Positions 32,930 through 44,620 are shown, counted from the first letter of the stretch. The stretch: DNA of 64,000 nt from Benincasa hispida (GCF_009727055.1 NC_052354.1:35023465-35087464), one strand, 5' to 3'. Program-made: numbers and translations. Notes: generated from the letters alone by a model not told the origin.

Positions 32930-33510
32930 CTTATAAATAAGCCTAAGTGTCATGCTCCATGCATTGTTCATTTATTACTACTGGTATATAGCACTTATAT
33001 AACAAAGCAATGAACCAAGTATACATGCTCCCATACACCCTTATACTATAACTCTTATAATATAAAGATGATGCATGCATAAATATAACTCTTATATTTC
33101 ATGATGCATGAGCATGCTTTCTTTTAATTTCATCATGTCATTTACTATATTATAACACTTGCAAAATATGATGCATGAATAAAATTCATAACCTAAGGTT
33201 AGTTTTAAATCTATATGTCATACATTATGGCATATAAACAAACATATATCTCATGTACATTTAAATAAAAGTTGATAAATGGGGATAATTAGCTTTAAAT
33301 CCTTAAAAAACTAAGCTAATTATTACAAAGGGGAATGAGTCTATCGGTTCAAATAGGCGAACCAGGTCTTGAACCGTCCGGGCAAAGATCGCATCTCCTT
33401 GATCGTGTACCAACTCCTTGTGATCGTCTAACAATGTTGTGAGCATAAACGATCGTTTAGCAACGATCGTGCACCTTTGACTATGCGATGAAGCATGAAG
33501 GTCACGCGAT
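32930..33510 (-). repeat. Shared 'X' segment, copy 2
   Basis: Homologous to 23385-23960: CCCTTATACTATAACTC, TAAAGATGATGCATGCATAA, CATGATGCATGAGCATGC, AGGCGAACCAGGTCTTGAAC. It has repeated GATGCATG motifs and ends in a CGATCG motif array. Confidence 0.6.
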
Positions 33511-33905
33511 TGTGTAGAGCACATTGTGCAATGCATGCCTTAAACGATTAAGTAGACGACAACGATGCGGTGAAGCATAATCATCTAAACGATCGCTGAG
33601 CAAGTGTAAGGTATCATATACCAGGTGATCATGTAGACAGTGACTATGCGATGAAGCATACTGAACTACACGATCGTTTAGTGCGCACGCCTTTTATTAA
33701 CCGATGAGTATCAAATACTCTATGCGATCGTTTACCCCAAATGTCCACACGAACGAGCAACTAACGCTACTCGATAGAGTACTCTTTATGCCCATCGTTT
33801 ACCATTAGCTATACGATCGTTTAGTAAATACTACACGATCGGGTAGGACTTTTCTACACGATTGTTTAGCCAAATCGCAACGATCGTTTAGCCTAAACTA
33901 CACGA
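33375..33905. repeat. Palindromic CGATCG(TTTAG) motif array
   Basis: In about 530 bp there are eight perfect CGATCG cores and several near copies, mostly in the contexts CTACACGATCGTTTAG, TAAACGATCG, GCGATCGTTTAC and GATCGTGTA. The best unit reads almost the same on both strands. Spacing is irregular (about 10-120 bp), so this is a motif cluster, not a strict tandem repeat. It is interleaved with AAGCATGAAG/TATGCGATGAAGCAT blocks at 33481-33495, 33571 and 33645-33660. Confidence 0.75.
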
Positions 33906-34261
33906 TACGACCAACCTTTTGTCTTCTTCCTCAATAAGAACTGCATCTCTATGCTTCAAAACTTCATCACGAACGACTCAAAAAAATTCAAACATTTTGA
34001 ATACAAACTCGATTGCTTGTTAATTATGCCCAAAAACGTAGGGGCCCTTACAAATTAACACTTTGTAAACTTAAAGAAAGCTTTAAGCAGAGGCAATCAT
34101 CTTGTAAACATCCATCAACACATCCACAAACACATTTAACTCTTAAACGCATTGTAGAACAAACTTAAAATGCACTAAGATTGTAAAAGAAGTTCAATAG
34201 AGCAATGAAATATGGAATATCAGAACAACCTAACTCTAGGGAAGGAACGAATTCCGTCTTA
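33906..34261 (-). other. Copia LTR or leader continuation, unassigned
   Basis: Links the CGATCG array to the LTR start piece. It contains ACACATCCACAAACACATTTAA. I cannot align it with the complete LTR at 1909, so it is either LTR variant or leader. Confidence 0.3.
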
Positions 34262-34966
34262 TGTAGCTGAACAACATGGTGTGGCCACCATGTTCAAGAC
34301 CCAAAATTAGCCCTTAAGAGAGCAATTTATCTACTTACCCCTGCTTCAGTGAATGAGTGAATTCCGTCTGGTGTAGCTAAGTTCCTAGTTCCCCAATTAG
34401 ACGAATCCCCAAAAAGGTAGGATTGTTGAGGTTGCAATCTGACCACTCTCACTTATATTAATCAAAGGACTGCTCTCATAGGCAGGTGTTTCCAACTCAC
34501 TCAGGATTAAGGATATGTCACCTATGGTCATTTTAGTGAAATGTAAGTCTCAATTATCAATGGTGTTATATAAAGAGACTAATCATCTCGTGGTACGGTC
34601 TTATACATAATTTTTGTTTAGGACACCCCACTCGCATGTCTCCACATGAATGGTCAGGATTAGATCATTTGTAGTACTTTCCAACACTTGTAAATATCTA
34701 CAAAGCGGACCATATCCGTAGTGTCTCTAGGATAAGATATCCCTCTTTTATCCTTATACTACAAACCATTTAGATTATTACTTAAGACATGATTCATTTG
34801 TATGTCTCATATACATGCTTAAGTTACATGAAATAACCACAGATCTTAGTTTATTGGATGTGAGTAAATGAAAATAAATTAACATTTGTTTTATTAATAA
34901 CAATGTGAGTACAAAATATTTACAAATTATGAGACCACCGAGAGAATTAGGACACAAATCCCAACA
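34262..34966 (-). mobile_element. Tnt1-like copia LTR, first ~700 bp
   Basis: On the minus strand it starts TGTTGGGATTTGTGTCCTAA at 34966, almost the same as the LTR at 1909. It continues with TAAGCATGTATATGAGACATA, CTTATCCTAGAGACACTACGG, ATCCTGACCATTCATGTGG, CTACACCAGACGGAATTCAC and TAGATAAATTGCTCTCTTAAGG. Homology fades at about 34262. Confidence 0.82.
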
Positions 34967-36720
34967 AAGAGAAGAGAAGGAGAAGAACCAGAGAGCCAAC
35001 ACAGAGAGAGAACTCTCTCTCTCATTTATTACGTGCATTAGAGAGAGAATAAGGGGTGAGGGAGTTATAACTCCCTCCCATTTATTTTTAATAAATTCAA
35101 ATTCAAAACTTTGAATTTAGTGTGTATATATATATATATATATTAACCACTTAATATATATTTAAACGATATGTTATATCATATATAACATATAACATAT
35201 AGTTAATACGATATCACATATAACATAAACTATAGTTTATTATTCTCTCAAATAATCTAAGATATTAATATGAATCAAATTCATATTAATTTTAACATAT
35301 CGTTTTTATATGAATCACATTCATATTGAGTCATATTGAAATTATAACACATCTCAATAAAATATTTAAATTTAATATAAATTATATGCATATTAATTTT
35401 AACGTATAGTTCCTATATGAATAATATTCATATAATTAATATTTGAATCATATTCAAACATTTATTTCTCTCATTAAAATTATATATAAATTTAATATGA
35501 ATCATATTCACATTAAATTTTAACATATAGATTTTATATGAATCATATTCATATAATTAATATTTGAATCATATTCAAATATTCATTTCTCTCCTAAAAT
35601 TATATAATGTATCAATATACATGATTTAACTATATCTTATATAATTAATTTCTTTTAATTAATTTGACTAATTCAAATCACACCAAAATTAACTTGATTC
35701 TCATCAGTCCCCATTGAGCCAACGGAGGGACCTTATGGACCTATAGATTGAAACTTCAATGATACGAGATTAATTGATTGAACTATTTTAATCAAATTAA
35801 TCAATATTCATTAACGGCCAGTCACTCCACTAAAGATCGACAGCTGAACTCTTCGTACTACAGATATATTTATGTGTCCATTGGATATAACCAATCACAG
35901 TACGTTGACCCTTCATAAATTGCTCATAAGTACAGCTGGGTCAAATTACCATTTTATCCCTATGGTTACATCTAACTTCTTAAGTACCACTGATCTCTGT
36001 AATGAACAATTAGTCATAGTCCAACTATGACCGAAGCCCTCTCGGGCCAAGAAAGGGTAAGACAACTCATTGTTTAAACCTCGGAATCAACCCTTCAAGG
36101 AGCAATTTATCTCCTTACCCTAACTATAGGTAAGGAGTGAATTCCTTCTTGTGTAGTTGTGTTCCCAGCTCCCTTTTTAGACCAAATACCTAAAATAGTA
36201 GGCTTATTACGTCGGTGAATCTGGTCACTCTCACCCATGCAAATCAAAGGGTTGCCCTCATAGACAACAATTCACAACTCACTTAGGATTAAAGTCAAGT
36301 CACCTTTGGTCATCCTAGTGAAATGTAAGTCTCTTCTAGTAACGACGTTATAAAGAGCGACTTAACGTTTCGTGGTCCGATCTTTATAAAAACGCTGTAT
36401 AAGATACCTCCGCTCATATGTCTCAACAAGAACAATCAGGATCAGATCATTTGTAGTACTTTACAACAATTGTAACAACTATAAAGAGGGTCGTATAATT
36501 AATGTTACCAGGATAAGGCACCCAACCTTATCCATTTACTACAGACCATTTAGGTTATTACTTAAGCACGATCCACTTGTATGTCTCCACATACATGTTT
36601 AAATTATAACAGATAACCTTGGATTTTAGGTTAATGGATTATTGCATAAGTAATATAAAATCAATCAACCATTGATTCAACTAATATAAAACTATAAGGC
36701 TTTAGGGCATACACCCAACA
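34967..36720 (-). mobile_element. Tnt1-like copia LTR, nearly full, subfamily with AT repeats
   Basis: On the minus strand it starts TGTTGGGTGTATGCCCTAAAG at 36720. Blocks shared with the other LTRs include CAAGTGGATCGTGCTTAAG, CCTTATCCTGGTAAC, GGTCAACGTACTG and CATAAGGTCCC. It is closest to the truncated plus-strand LTR at 55939-57385, sharing the 'GAGGGAGTT' and TTCTTC(T)CTT tail. It has no CGATCG cluster. It breaks off at 34967, where another LTR begins. An AT-rich tandem repeat lies at 35291-35640. Confidence 0.83.
35291..35640. repeat. AT-rich tandem repeat inside LTR, three units of 107-121 bp
   Basis: Units start TTTAACATATCGTTTTTATA (35291), TTTAACGTATAGTTCCTATA (35398) and TTTAACATATAGATTTTATA (35519). 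Each continues with TGAATMATATTCATAT-type inverted motifs. The later two are most alike. Confidence 0.65.
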
Positions 36721-36770
36721 TGGACCTGAATAGTTCTTTAGACAGTGCGTTCCTAAAACCGCATACTATC

Positions 36771-37633
36771 ACATTCTCTCACAATGCCACAAATCTCCTT
36801 TCAAATTTCACTTCGGAGGACAACGAACTACTACCAAAGTTCTTCAATGTAGGTATTACTGACCCACGTTGGTCAAAGAGGCCAAGGAATTTGTGGTAAA
36901 CTGCGATAGATTTCAATGTACAAGGAACATTTCAAGTCGAAATGAAATGTCACTAACATTAATCCTTAAAGTCAAGCTGTTTGACTTATGGGGTATCGAC
37001 TTCATGGGCCCATTTTCACCTTCATGCAGCCATAGTTACATTTTGGTTGCAGTGGATTATGTATCAAATGGGTGAAAGCAATTTTTTATGCTAGCAATGA
37101 TGCGATGACAATATCCAAATTTCTTCATAAGCATATTTTCACACGCTTTGGTAACCCCTGGGCACTGATAGGTGATGAAGGTACACATATTCTCAATTGC
37201 ATCATTAGTAAACTGCTAATCAAGTGTAATGTGCATCATAGGGTGGCAACAACATACCACCTGCAAACCAATGGACAGGCAAAATTTTTCAATCGAGATA
37301 TTAAGTTGATCTTAGAGAAAGTTGTCAACGTCTCTTGAAAGGATCACTTGCAAAAGCTAGATGAGGCGTTGTGGGCATTCCAATAGTGCATAAAATGTCT
37401 TGGCATGTCCCCTTATGCACTTGTATTTGGGAAATCTTGCCACCTTCCACTGGAGTTGGAGCATAAAGGACATTGGGCCACAAAGAAGCTAAATTTTGAG
37501 CTAAACACAATTGTAAAATCAAGGAAGCTTTGACGAAAGGAGTTTGACGAGTGGAAGCTTTAGACCTACGAGAATGCAAAAATATACAAGCAGGAAAAAA
37601 AGTGTTGGCATGACCAATGATGCTCAATTTTAT
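36771..37633 (+). pseudogene. Athila-type gypsy integrase, N-terminal and core
   Basis: From 36771: HILSQCHKSPFKFHFGGQR, TTTKVLQCRYY, then a TGA at 36860-36862 in place of the Trp of YYWPTL, VKEAKEFVVNCDRFQC (CxxC), FDLWGIDFMGPFSPS (first Asp), WALIGDEGTHI (second Asp) and LQTNGQAKFFNRDIKL, where the catalytic Glu is replaced (QAE to QAK). The frame continues [36 protein letters not shown] with further stops. It is cut at about 37640 by a minus-strand LTR and resumes at 39293. It resembles the minus-strand integrase at 25968-27105. Confidence 0.92.
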
Positions 37634-37639
37634 GAAGTG

Positions 37640-39285
37640 GAAATGTAGGTGATATGCGTTGATGAAATTGTGTTATGCACTCAAGTTTCCTCAGCAGAAT
37701 CCAAGTGTAAATTCCACTGAGTTTCCTGATAAGTCCCGGGTCGAACTCATGGACTTGTGAAAATAAGTTTCATTGGTAATTTTTATGAAGAACTTTGTGG
37801 TAACCAGATAAATAAATAAGTTGTTGGGTTTGTTGTTTGCATTAATGAAAAATAAATAAATGCGGTGGAGTTTAAAAAGAGTTGATAAACAGGAAATGCG
37901 ATGAGTATGCAGTGAACGGGTTGATAAAAGTTTCGGCTAACACTTCCTAGGATGCGTTCATGCTATGCAATCATGCAACATGCATACAACAGTAAACCAT
38001 CTCCCGGTGCGAATGCCACGACTTCTAAAACTAGAATGCGATGATATATGCGAAAATTCTATAGGACCTACACATAAACCTCTATTCTTATTTATGCGAT
38101 GACAGAATGACATACACACAAATAAGGCGACCACATAATATCATTCCCATCTCTAGGATGCATGTGATGCAGGTTGATAAACAGAGCTTATCTCTAGGTC
38201 CCCATCTCTTGTTCATGAAGTTCTAATCTTGCTCTCTTGAGTCCAGATTCTAACCTAGCTCTCTCGAGTCATTAGGTTCATTCTTTAGACTCTCTCTCAA
38301 GTAGCTCTAAAGGGTATTTAGCACAACATAAAACAAGACAATCGCAAGCAATGAACTTCCTAGGTCATGTTAGCTTAATTCTTCTCAACCCATTCGACTA
38401 ATTTAGCTACTCATGCATGCTAAGAGAGTGAACAGATGTAGAAATAGAAATTCCATTGTATAAATATAAAGATGAAGTACAAAATAAAAATGCAAGTATA
38501 GAATAAAGGGCATGGTAGCAATCTCTTGCTATCTAGGCTTTTATACTGTTTTTCTACTTGTGCTCAAACGATAATCTCGCTCTCACGGGAGTCTGCCCGT
38601 TCTCTGCTTCTTCGCCTCAAGGTTCTCTCTTGAGTTTCCCTGAGCAATTTTCGGCATCACCATTCTTCCCTTGTTCCGCCTTAAAACAAAAGGAATATTA
38701 TGAACGAAGACGTGCGAACTGAAGTATGAAATCTCTAACTGTTGAACCCCTTTTCTAAAGGATGCCCTTGGTATTTATAGAGCATCTAGGGTGAAAGGCG
38801 GCTTCTCTCTCATGATTGTACAGATGGGACTGCTTTAATTTTTGACTGATGCGTCGAATAATTGTCACCGAAAAGCTAAATGTACTTGTGATCGTTATTG
38901 GCTGTCAACTTAATTCGGATTCGACTGCCATCAACTTTCTTTCCCATCGTGATTAATTAGCCTCACACTCAGATGCGCCCACCATGTTGCGCTAACCAAG
39001 TTGCGGTGATCCTTCTCAGGCGAATATTTACGAACACGATCACTGCAAAGTCTTGCGGTGATGCTACGCTTAACTAATGATTTCCTATGATCGCAATTTC
39101 CACCTTGCATCATTGCGTATTCTGCACAAAAATACAAAAATAACTGTTCTAATGTGATGAACGCATGTGACCGAAATATTATGAAAATGGTGCTTAATGG
39201 ACGTAATTTAACATGCTTTATCAACACAATCCAACATTGTTTAAGAACTCAGCACTATGATAACGTGCATTTCTGCTCGTTATCA
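37640..39285 (-). mobile_element. Solo Athila-type LTR inside an Athila integrase
   Basis: On the minus strand it starts TGATAACGAGCAGAAATGCA at 39285 and aligns along its whole ~1.65 kb with the LTR at 23961-25616. It has the TATA region at 38770-38783 and GACTTATCAGGAAACTCAG near its end. Integrase coding sequence stops on one side and resumes on the other. There is no internal region, so the rest was lost by LTR-LTR recombination. A 5-bp duplication is not obvious at the borders I chose; the left border may be off by some bases. Confidence 0.82.
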
Positions 39286-39292
39286 ACTAACA

Positions 39293-39548
39293 CATCTGTA
39301 AGAAGGTTTTCTCCCCTGGCCAAAAAGTGCTTTTTTTTAACTCGAGGCTGAAATTGTTTCCAGGAAACTTGAAATCTAAATGGTCCGACCTTTTTGTCAT
39401 CAAGAAGAAATTTCATCATGGCGTGGTGGAATTGACAAACGAGCATGGGTCAAATACGTATAAAGATAATGGCCAAAGAATTAAACCCTATTATGGAGGT
39501 GAAATTGATCACGAGAAAGTCTTCATTGACTTCGAAAAACTAAAATGA
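39293..39548 (+). pseudogene. Athila-type integrase C-terminus and end of Pol
   Basis: Reads CKKVFSPGQKVLFFNSRLKL, FPGNLKSKWSDLFVIKKKFH, HGVVELTNEHG, NGQRIKPYYGGEIDHEKVF, then a stop at 39546-39548. It matches the C-terminal domain at 25968-26110 ([24 protein letters not shown]). It is the natural continuation of 36771-37633 after removal of the inserted LTR. Confidence 0.9.
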
Positions 39549-41214
39549 GGAAAAGCAATGATCACATCTTATCACGGACGCATTCTATCTTTTGTCTTTA
39601 CTTTATCTTGTTTCTTTGCTTTGTTATTTATCTTTGTATCATTTGATTTTTTCTTTTGTGGAATTGGCTGCTTTATGAATCGATTGAAATGAATTTTTGG
39701 AAAAAGTATGACCTTGAATTGAGGGAAAAATGAAATTGAGTGATACATTGAGTGCTAGAATGTTAAGTTATGGCTCAACACATCTAACTCGCTCAACGTA
39801 GGAGATGGTACCCAAGGGTTTTTAAACCGTTAGTGGAATATAAAAAGATGTCAAGGCATTGCCACCTAACATGGGGTAACATCTACCTTATTTAATGAGC
39901 CATCATTACGATAACATCATGTGTCTATAACCTAGCATCCACTAACGTCTTTAAAAACCCGCCATCCTCTCTTCTTCTTCCCCTTTCATATTCCCATTTT
40001 CAAAATCCTCTGAGCTTTCAAATCACCATAATCTTTGATTGCTCTTAGTTCATTCTCTGGCCACCTTTCAGACACCATCTCCTCCGAGCCTAAATGGAAG
40101 GTTAAGGTAATTCTTCTAACATAAAACCATCCTCTTTGTCTTCCTAATTCCCTCTCTGCCATTTTGGATTAGCGATTTTGGCAACTGGAGCTCGTTCTCC
40201 TTTAACTTAGCCTCTAAACACCCAACGAGTTTGTGCTTTCACACGCTCTAATCCCCAACTATTAGAAATCCCCACCATCCGGTCACCTAACCCGACATCA
40301 CTTATCTTGCCTTCTCCCCAAATTGCCTTTTCCCCTAGCTTGCACCCACCATGCAATCCTCAATCCTTCGCCATTGTGTTTTTAGAATCATGCCTATCAT
40401 GTTCATCTTCACCAACAGAGATGGGCCAAGCCAGACCAGCCACAGGACCATGCAAAGAGACGGTCCGACCCAACAGTCCTGAGTTGGGAATGCGTCCACT
40501 TTTGCCATCTACAAGTGACTTGGTGGGCGTCAGTGATACTAAAAGAAGAGATAAAGGGATGTCTTCATGGACATCCTTGCTATGATGTTGCTTGAAGGTT
40601 TGGATGAAGAGGTAGTAGTAGACCAACTGAGCAAGGGGTGGATAAAAAGAAGAATGAAGCTTACGAAAAGAGGGAAGAATTTTGCTACATGGGTCTGTTC
40701 CTACAGCAATTGGCCCTGAAGAGCTTGCATTTAATACAGCCCTATTCGCTCTAATGATGGGCCTATCATGAGGATGATTACTACACCTAAAACGAATTGG
40801 TTAGAAAAGAAGAAGAGACTGTTTGATGAAGATAAGTGAGGAGACAAGGCAAGAAAATATGGCATTGATCTTGTGGTGTTAGAAGAAGATGAGGAGGTTG
40901 TACCCTTCAGAGAAAGAGCAAGAGAAACACAAGTGCCAAGCCATTGGGCGAAGGCATCGAAGTAGAGAAGGTAAAGCATAACCAAGAAGAAGAGAAGAGA
41001 TAGTGCTCCTCATGTCCTCTATGGTGCAGTTAGCAGCCAAGTGGGCTACAAAGATTGAAAAAGCAAGGATAACATTTGAAAGCTGAAAAAGGGTGCCCAA
41101 ATCCTCATCGCCATAACCCAGCTGAATAACAAAATGTGTGATGAGAAGAGTGAAAAATGGATAGTGTGGAAAGAACCACCGAAGAATTTGAGCGTGAAAT
41201 GAAGAAAGAAAGTA
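39549..41214 (+). other. Athila region between Pol and 3' ORF, degenerate
   Basis: Athila elements carry a long region and often an extra ORF after Pol. Here 1.7 kb hold broken coding-like sequence, for example a frame at 40307-40585, and no motif that I can name. I cannot show an envelope-like signature such as a membrane segment. Confidence 0.4.
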
Positions 41215-41451
41215 ATGCGGAGAAACGGTGGAAGGCCTAAAAAGAATGAAAGAAGAAAAGAGGAAAATGAGTCAAAATTAGAGAAGAAGGGTAAAGAGGC
41301 GGAAAATGAAAGGAAAAATCAGCCTAAGAAAAATGATGAGAAACAGGTAGCGAGTAGAAGGCCTACAAAGAAAAATAAGGAAAGGAAGTGGCAGAAGGAA
41401 GCAGGGCAATTGCCAACCCTGAAAGATAAAGAAAAGAAAAAGGAAAAGTGA
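41215..41451 (+). pseudogene. Lys/Glu-rich N-terminal part of Athila 3' ORF
   Basis: A 78-codon frame made almost only of Lys, Glu, Arg, Asn and Gln (for example RRNGGRPKKNERRKEENES). It is highly charged, with likely nuclear-localisation character and coiled-coil potential. Its stop overlaps the next ATG by 4 bases (ATGA at 41448), suggesting one original frame later shifted by an indel. The true start may be upstream. Confidence 0.5.
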
Positions 41452-42020
41452 AGCTGGTGGAAGAAGAGGCGCCCAAAGATGTGAGTAAGGGTCGGAAGAA
41501 TAAATTCGATGATTTATTGATGGAGATGAGGTTTGGTCGAAAGAAGCAATTCGATGATCTTTATATGGATATGAGGTTCTTCCTTAAAAGTACCATGTTG
41601 CCTGCATTCAACATAAACATTATTGACGTGTTGAGATGGCGAGAATTCTTTATTTGCCGCCAAGTGATCAAGCCTACAGTAATGCATGCCTTTAATGAAG
41701 GTATACCCCATTGTGTAAGACACCGTGTTAAAATCAATGGGAATAAGTTGTCCTTCATTATCGAAGAACTGAACGTCTTGTTCAAATTGCCAAATGAGCT
41801 TAAGGTAGAAGAAAACAAAATTACTGAATCGCCAAAATTGGGAGAAATGGAGAACATATTAAAAGTGTTGGCAAAGCCAAGGCCTAGTTGGAACTTAACC
41901 AAAAGGGATAAAGATGTTATCCCAAATTACCTGATGTTTGAGGAAAATTTATGGCTATACTTCATCAATAAGAAGCTGGTTCCAACAATGCATGACCACT
42001 CATATCCAACGATCGAGTGA
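41448..42020 (+). pseudogene. Athila 3' ORF: putative plant transposon protein domain
   Basis: The 190-codon frame includes IDVLRWREFFICRQ, VMHAFNEGIPHCVRHRVKIN, SFIIEELNVLFKLPNE, VLAKPRPSWNLTKR and ENLWLYFINKKLVPTMHDH. This order (W..F, a short 'hydrophobic-RGV/NGxxLSF' strand, 'W.....K', 'WLYF...L.PT.H') matches the plant transposon-protein domain found in the 3' ORFs of Athila-type elements. That identification is from memory of the family, with no search run. Biochemical role is unknown. Other proteins of this class continue further C-terminally, so it is probably truncated. Confidence 0.68.
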
Positions 42021-42648
42021 TAGCCATCTACTGCATCATGCAACCCATCCCTATGAATGACGGTCATAGACCAAATTAAGGCCATGTTCTCCAAATTGAG
42101 GGGTCAACTCTTCTTCCATTTTACATTAAAGCCAAAAAGAAGGTGGGTAACCATGATCAACACAAAAACAAAACGAGTAAATTATGCAATTTCAATGCAT
42201 TAACCAAAAGAAAAATCTATCTAAGGCAAGAGTTATGTTGAGAAGGATACTTGCTCCTAGTTAGATGCTCGCATGACAGCCGTGAGAGCAAGCCAAAACA
42301 AAGATGAGTAATCTTAATCAATGCAACCTATTAATAAGTATACTCAGCAAAATAATAAGTAACAAAGAGAATTTTTATGGTTTTTGAGACATGAGCACAT
42401 TGGTACAAATGAGAAATAAGAATGCCTAGAAATGAGTAATGTAACTTTGAAGAATAAGCTTGCCGCATCTAAATTTAGGAAATATTTTCGTAGGATGGTA
42501 AATAAAGCTTTGAGGCAAATTGCTAGTATGATAAATCTTAAGCTAGAAAGCACTTTGAGAGGCAAATTAATGCATCAATTCGAGTTGAGTTAAATGCTAA
42601 GGTTTTAAATACATGCTTGAGGACAAGTATTTTTCTAATTTGGGGGTA
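42021..42648 (+). other. Athila 3' untranslated region with polypurine tract
   Basis: About 600 bp of non-coding DNA ending with TTGAGGACAAGTATTTTTC and the PPT TAATTTGGGGGTA (42637-42648), immediately before the LTR TG at 42649. Confidence 0.7.
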
Positions 42649-44290
42649 TGATAAAGTGTAGAAATAAAAATTATTATATCTTTTTGTTTCATTATAATTA
42701 GGAAGAATTAGAGAAAAAGCCATCAACTTGATATGAAATTCATGGAGATAATCACACCTTGTGTTCATGTGTTACAAGACTCATAAATCTTGAAAATTAT
42801 AAAATCTAACATCTTTGAACGTAGGATTTCAATAAAATGAAGCAAAAATCAACCAAAGAAAGAAAAGTTTCAGCCCTAGATGCATGGAAATTGATCAGAT
42901 CAATGCCCAATCTTGCTTGGAGAGGACTATGCGTTGAGCAAATAACATGAAAGAAAACGACAAAATGCATGGGCATTGGAAGTCTAATCAAGGTGCAAGT
43001 TGGCAATTGATTAGAGACATTTGTGACAGTACCAACGAATTTGTTATGCGAATAATCGGCGCAACAAGACATGGAATTAAATACAAAGGTGTCAGTATAT
43101 CATTGGAAAGAGGCAAAAAAGCTTCTCTCTTGATGCCTATAAATAGCCCATTGAAATTGAAGTTGAGTGTGTGATTTTTTTTTTTTCAAGAAATTGGCTG
43201 AAACGCTACCCAAAAATCTCCAAATTTCCACCATCATCTTTAATTTCTTGAGTTTATCTTTGAAATACTCTAAGTGACAACTCAGTTTTCTTCTCTAAAA
43301 AGAGAGAGATCATCACCAACCTCCATTGCAAGCGACATGAAGTAGCCACCATATAAGCCAAAGGAGGCAAGAGATTGTGACTAGCAGCTTGACATTTCCA
43401 TTCTCTATTTTTACCATATTTTCTTTACATTTACGTTTTTATTAAGTAACTGAGATAAAAAAAAAAAAAAAAACTCATAATTTTAAATAAATATGATCCC
43501 TTTCACATTTCATTCATTTATGTCTTCTCTTTTTTTAATCAACTAAATTTTACATGGGTTGAGAAAGCTAAATTGACATTTTCCTTAAGTCTTGCATAGG
43601 CAAAAATTCATCTTGTTTGATGTATGCGTATTATGTTGCTTGAATCCAATTGGGAGATTTATTTAAATAGACATACTTAACTACTAGAGACAATAAGTGA
43701 GTATAGATCTCAGTAAACAAGGACAAGAGTAGCTTTAAAAATAAAGTTAACCTTTTGTCGATATATTAACTCAAGCATGTGTCTAAGAGATAAGGAGTTG
43801 TGGCTTAAAATCATTAAGAGGTGAGTTTTCTATTTTTACGAGTCAATGACATGAAACATGACTTAAACATGACTTATGCATTACTTGGGAAAATGTTAGT
43901 AAACCTTTCTCAACCCTACTTTATCAAGTGATTTTTCCTTCACTTTCCTTGCACATTTCTTCACTATTCACTCACATCTTGCCACTTCATTTCCATGCAT
44001 CACACCATTTGACACATCATTGATCACTATCACTCACGCAATCACCATCATCCACTTCCACACAGTTGTAATTAGTATTTAGTTAGCTATATGAAACATT
44101 CTCCACCCATAATTGAAAAACTCATCGCGTTAAGATCGACCATAATTTCAATGCATCTTAATTGATAATCTCTGTGTTTGATCTTGGACTTCTCAGAACT
44201 CTATTTAGGCTTACTCTTGGGCTTACAAAGATAAAACATTGTGTTTATGATTCCTTATTCATTCCATTTAGAGATCTAGGCACGACATTA
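42649..44290 (+). mobile_element. 3' LTR of plus-strand Athila element
   Basis: Starts TGATAAAGTGTAG after the PPT. Its first 630 bp match 21191-21818. The TATA region GATGCCTATAAATAGC is at 43132-43147. The U5 block TTTGATCTTGGACTTCTCAG (about 44177) resembles the corresponding tail of the LTR at 37640, which puts the end near 44290. The length of ~1.64 kb agrees with the other Athila LTRs. The end is approximate. Confidence 0.78.
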
Positions 44291-44620
44291 GGCTATAATT
44301 CATTCATCACTTCCAAATGTAATAGGCGCCACATGATAGCATCATGGCGTTCTTGAAACTTCATCTACTACCTTTAGAGCCATAAAGTACTGCAACGCTG
44401 CAACCGAGGGGCATTCATGGTCAATTTCCTTTTACTTTAACCTAATTTAATCTTTTGGGCTTCAATTGATCTATTTAAACTTGGTTTTTGTCCTAATGCA
44501 CAATTCTACCTTTTTCAGACTCTAAACCTATAAAAACATCAAATAAACACACAGAGTATAGAAATGAGCCTGAATTAAGCTGAGGGAGCACAGTTTAGAT
44601 GTTATCACGTACTTGGAAGA
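44291..44620. other. Spacer, nothing recognised
   Basis: Between the Athila LTR and the Harbinger remnant. No motif was seen. Confidence 0.4.

Noticed and set aside
33375..33905. CRISPR-like array
   Set aside because: The CGATCG motifs are short, irregularly spaced and palindromic, without uniform repeats and spacers, in a plant genome.
39549..41214. Envelope-like gene of Athila
   Set aside because: No signal peptide, membrane segment or continuous frame could be seen.
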